Shown here piece after piece: positions 60,608-64,000 of a DNA stretch of 64,000 bases (positions within the stretch are counted from its first letter, which is position 1; each line of letters opens with the position of its first letter). The stretch lies in contig OZ012690.1 in NCBI GenBank assembly GCA_963942565.1, positions 12,247,571-12,311,570 on the forward strand, given 5' to 3'. This DNA is from Maea johnstoni. Lineage: Eukaryota > Annelida > Polychaeta > Spionida > Magelonidae. The position numbers and the translations under genes were made by a program. Below the pieces are notes generated by a model, which saw nothing but the letters and a program-made list of their open reading frames with translations, searched no databases and was not told where the DNA came from.

Positions 60608-60915
60608 CAGGGTCTTATCCAGGATTTGGAAACTGGGTGCCCAAAATTGGCAATCGTAAAATTTTTGGGTGTCTAAATTTTTGAGTGGGATCGCAACATG
60701 CTCTGATTTCAACCATATGGATGTATAATCTTATCAAAATAAGGCATGATATCCTTATACAATGTCATTGGCATTATATGGAGATGAAAAATAAATCAAA
60801 TATATGCTTTTGATTGACATTTTAAGAAATTTCTAACCAAAAGTTTTGGGTGTCCTGAGGGGTGCTTTTTAAGGGTTTGGGTGTCCAAAAAGACGCCCTG
60901 CTGGCTAAGACCATG
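60608..60915 (-). mobile_element. hAT-type MITE family C, copy 11 (nested)
   Basis: Perfect 8-bp target duplication ACTCTGGT at 60600-60607 and 60916-60923. Inserted in foldback element F. Confidence 0.94.
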
Positions 60916-61240
60916 ACTCTGGTACATACCAGCTTAGTGCTCATGCAAACCCTTCTATGCTATGGTACTCGAAATGCAACCTCCTCACTACTAAGTAACT
61001 CTTCCAAAATGTAATAAATCAATTGGCCAAAAATGCATTTCATACTCAGGACCCAAAGTTTGGAATGGCTTAACTAAAGCAATCAGATGTGCACCATCAC
61101 TTACCTTCCTTCAAGTCTAGATACCTAAAAGCATTGTACCGTACTACTTTGTAACCCAGGGGCCCTTGGGCTACTAATCATGCCAGAGGGCCTCAGGGAA
61201 GATCCTTACCATTGGACTGAGTTACCCTCCTTAAATAAAG

Positions 61241-61242
<2 letters not shown>

Positions 61243-61291
<49 letters not shown>

Positions 61292-61315
61292 ATTATTATT
61301 ATTATTATTATTATT
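61243..61315. repeat. (ATT)n microsatellite
   Basis: ATT trinucleotide tract. Confidence 0.97.
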
Positions 61316-61594
61316 TCTCTCATGATCTCATCCCTCCCCTTTTATACTCCTCCCTCAAGTTTCTCAGTCACAGTACGCTCATTCAGCCAGCAGTGCTCAG
61401 GAAAACAATACTTGTAGTACAATCCTAGTATGTACAAGAATTGTAGTAACAATTCTGGAATAAAAACGTGTACCAGAATTGTATATTCAGACAATTCTGG
61501 TATGTAATAGAATTGAGGTTGTCAAGTGAAAGATGACTAGTTCCCCTTCACAGAGGAACCAAAGACTTGTCCTTGATAAAATAACTCCAGCTAT

Positions 61595-62105
61595 TAGTGT
61601 TGGGAATCGTTAAAAATTTCGGGCTCGATTAATCGTCACATTCGCCGAGCGATTGATCGATTATAATAGATTATTTGGTAGTTTACCTGACACGCAATAA
61701 CGGCAAAACTATGCATTCATAAAAAACTAAAACATTGCGAGATCGCGAAATGTAAAAGAATAATGGAACTGAAACTGAAAGTGCAATACCATAGATTGCT
61801 CTACGCATCAATTTCATCCTGAAATAAAGTATCAATGTAGTGCATACAATAAAACTGAATCATATAAACAATGTTACTTACCAATTCCGCTGGTTCTGTG
61901 AGATTATACACTGTAATCCACTCCAGAAGCAAGTTACAGTGTATCCTGCCGATCAAACGTATCTTTCAAGATGGCGGCCGTCTCGTCGTGTTTATTTTCA
62001 TTATCGCTCGGCAAAGATCGAGCGATGGAAGGCAAGTTCGATTGATCAGAACTCGGCCCAAAGTGAGCCAAGCAATCGAGTTTGCGATTAATCGACCCAC
62101 CACTA
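61595..62105. mobile_element. hAT-like element, TAGTG(T/G)TGGG ends
   Basis: 511 bp, ends TAGTGTTGGGAATCG and CGACCCACCACTA, perfect 8-bp duplication CCAGCTAT (61587-61594 and 62106-62113). It contains AAGATGGCGGCCGTCT, a YY1-like motif, and inverted GATTAATCG sequences. No transposase is present. Confidence 0.92.
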
Positions 62106-62113
62106 CCAGCTAT

Positions 62114-62455
62114 GTTTGTTCGTTTGAATTTGTAACACATATGTCCCACGGGGCCAACTCCTTAGAAAGGATCTACATAGAGCTCCCCTACCACCCAGGC
62201 CACTCGTCAGCCCCAGGCCTTTGGCTTCCTTTGTGTTCCCAATCCCCCCATACCTTTTGTCATGCATCCAGCATCAGGTCTGTACCCTCGACAACAACAG
62301 TGCAACTCTAAACGTCTCCCCTTATATAGCCTTCATAATGTTCAGCGCCCCTCACTTTGGCACATGGCTTCGTCCCTCTTTATTTACTATAGTGGGGAGG
62401 CTAAGAGCCAAAATTTGGGTGAATTGTTCACTTTTTTGACAAAAGTGTGAAAATT
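62114..62455. other. unassigned stretch
   Basis: Open frames occur on the plus strand, but nothing is recognisable and no splice context supports an exon. It may hold the upstream part of the zinc-finger gene. Confidence 0.35.
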
Positions 62456-64000
62456 GGCATAGTTGTACTTTAGACAATGGAGAATCATTTAAAGCCGGGT
62501 ACCCACCCAGGTTGCCATGGTAACCAGCGCCATATTGGATTTCAAAATGGCCGCCACAAAAATCTGTTTTTCTTCATATCTCAGCCTTAAAGTATGGTAG
62601 AAACAAGATCTAAGTGTCTAAAACCATGTTTTATGGGTTGTAGAATCAATTTATGACATATTAAGGACCCTCAGATGTCGGCCATCTTGAATTCCAAGAT
62701 GGCCGACAGGATAAAACTAATTTTTTTCCTAACAATTTTTATTTAATTCTTGCCAAATATGATTTTATTTCTCTGTTTATTCTTAGAAATGCTATTTTTA
62801 TTTCAACATTTATTATTTGGGAAATAAGTGTCTTATGAGGATGTCAATCCTGACTTTGTTCGACAGAGTAATGAGTTTTATGAGGTTATAATGTGTTGTG
62901 TTTTGATAATGCTCTGATGCAAAAAAAGGCATAAAAATGACCTAACTCACCACTGCTGTAAGCTTGACAAGCAACATGTAAAGATTAACTGGCATTGCTA
63001 GTTCTTACTAAAAAGAATTTTTGTAAAAGTTGGCACAGTTGTAATTTGGACGATGTAGAATCATTTAAAGCCAGATACCCGCCCAGGTTGCCATGGTAAC
63101 CAGTGCCATATTGGATTTCAAAATGGCCGCCACAAAAATCTGTTTTTCTTCATATCTCAGCCTTTAAGTATGATAGAAACAAGATCTAAGTGTCTGAAAC
63201 CATGTTTTATTGGTTGTAGAATCCATTTATGACATATTTAGGACCCTTAGATGTCGGCCATCTTGAATTCCAAGATGGCCGACAGCAGAAATCTTTATTT
63301 TGTCCTATATACTTGATTTAATTCATGCCAAATATGATCTTATTTCTCTGTTTTGTTCTTAGAAAAGCTATTTTTATTTCAGAATTTATTATTTGGGAAA
63401 ATGAGTGTCTTCTGAGGATGTCAATCCTGACTTTGTTCATCAAAGTATTGAGATTTAGGAGGTTATTGTGTTGTGCTTTGGAAATTGCTCTGATGCAAAA
63501 AATGGCATAAAAATGCCCTAACTGGATCACCACTGCTGAAAGCTTGACCAGCAACATTTGAAGATTTACCGGCATTGCTATCTTTAATTAAAAGAATATA
63601 TATACAAATTGGCACGGTTGTACTCTGGACCATGCAGAATCATTTGAAGTCAGGTACCCATCCAGGTTGCCATGGTAACCAGCGCCATATTGGATTTCAA
63701 AATGCCCACCACTAAAATATGTTTTTCTTCATATCTCAGCCTTAAAGTATGGTAGAAACAAAATCTAAATGTCTAAAACCATGTTTTATGGGTTATAGAA
63801 TCCATTTATGACATCTATAGGACCCTTAGAAGTCAGCCATATTGGATTCCAAGATGGCCGACAGCAGAAATCTTTATTTTCTTCATATTTTTTATTTGAT
63901 TCATGCTGAATATGACTTTATTTTCTCTGATTCTTCTTACAAATGCTATTTTCATATATTTATTTTTGGGGAGAGTCCGTGTTTTCTGAGGATGTCAATC
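62456..64000. repeat. about 577-bp satellite, at least 2.6 units
   Basis: GTTGCCATGGTAAC recurs at 62511, 63087 and 63666 (576 and 579 apart), and the sequence in between is repeated at high similarity. The array runs off the right edge. Each unit has a perfect RFX X-box palindrome, AAAATGGCCGCC or a variant, and an inverted pair GGCCATCTTG / CAAGATGGCC (62677-62707 in the first unit) or a diverged form. No ORF is conserved between units. Confidence 0.92.

Larger units (their letters stand above)
60531..61545. mobile_element. foldback element family F, copy 2, with inner insertions
   Basis: GTCATCTTGTACTTTACAGC on the left and TGTCAAGTGAAAGATGAC on the right are inverted, with CCAGAATTG motifs as in the copy at 32338. 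A family C MITE (60608-60915) and an (ATT)n tract lie inside. Confidence 0.6.

Noticed and set aside
61934-62149. A coding start at AAGATGGCGGCC
   Set aside because: The site lies inside a hAT-like element with perfect 8-bp flanks, and the frame stops after a few codons.

Overview
The window is nuclear DNA from an invertebrate animal: GT-AG introns, large introns full of short DNA transposons, AT-rich sequence with long (AT)n, (CT)n and (AAT)n tracts, and recognisable animal genes. A non-vertebrate bilaterian (lancelet-like deuterostome or lophotrochozoan) fits, but I cannot fix the species. One 200-N scaffold gap lies at 15809-16008.

Four genes are supported. (1) The 3' half of a PGAP2-like gene (copy A, + strand, 5093-7789) whose 5' exons lie left of the window. 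(2) ATG13 (- strand, 17290-29588, five exons), the HORMA-domain autophagy initiation subunit; its last three exons show four apparent frame breaks. (3) A complete second PGAP2 gene (copy B, + strand, from 29930), head-to-head with ATG13 across a 341-bp divergent promoter holding ZNF143-like and ETS-like sites. It has two possible last exons, 43328-43473 and 49584-49711, both in phase. (4) A 970-aa C2H2 zinc-finger gene (- strand, 53934-60311, four coding exons, joined frame exactly open) with twelve fingers and an N-terminal domain duplicated on two separate exons. PGAP2 acts in GPI-anchor lipid remodelling and ATG13 in autophagy initiation. The two PGAP2 copies flank ATG13, so they are best read as a separated tandem pair.

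The remainder is mostly repeats. Families were defined by eye from terminal inverted repeats (TIRs) and target-site duplications (TSDs): two TTAA-flanked piggyBac-type MITE families (about 23 and 14 copies), a hAT-type MITE family with a sister subfamily (15 copies, several with perfect 8-bp TSDs), four other hAT-like elements with perfect 8-bp TSDs, a TA-flanked Tigger/pogo-like MITE (4 copies), two PIF/Harbinger-like families with 3-bp TSDs, other foldback elements, and tRNA-derived SINE copies. Tandem arrays include 59-, 83-, 130-, 42-, 32-, 62- and about 577-bp units. I saw no retrovirus-like, LTR, Polinton or LINE coding sequence.

The most unusual pattern is that several tandem arrays are built from exon boundaries. 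Duplicated acceptors with exon starts lie upstream of ATG13 exon 3, duplicated exon ends with donors lie downstream of PGAP2-B exon 4, and decayed exon copies plus repeated acceptor tracts lie upstream of PGAP2-B exon 2. A weaker version precedes the last exon of PGAP2-A. Also notable are a 32-bp hairpin satellite whose core occurs in both orientations, and a 577-bp satellite carrying RFX X-box and YY1-like palindromes.
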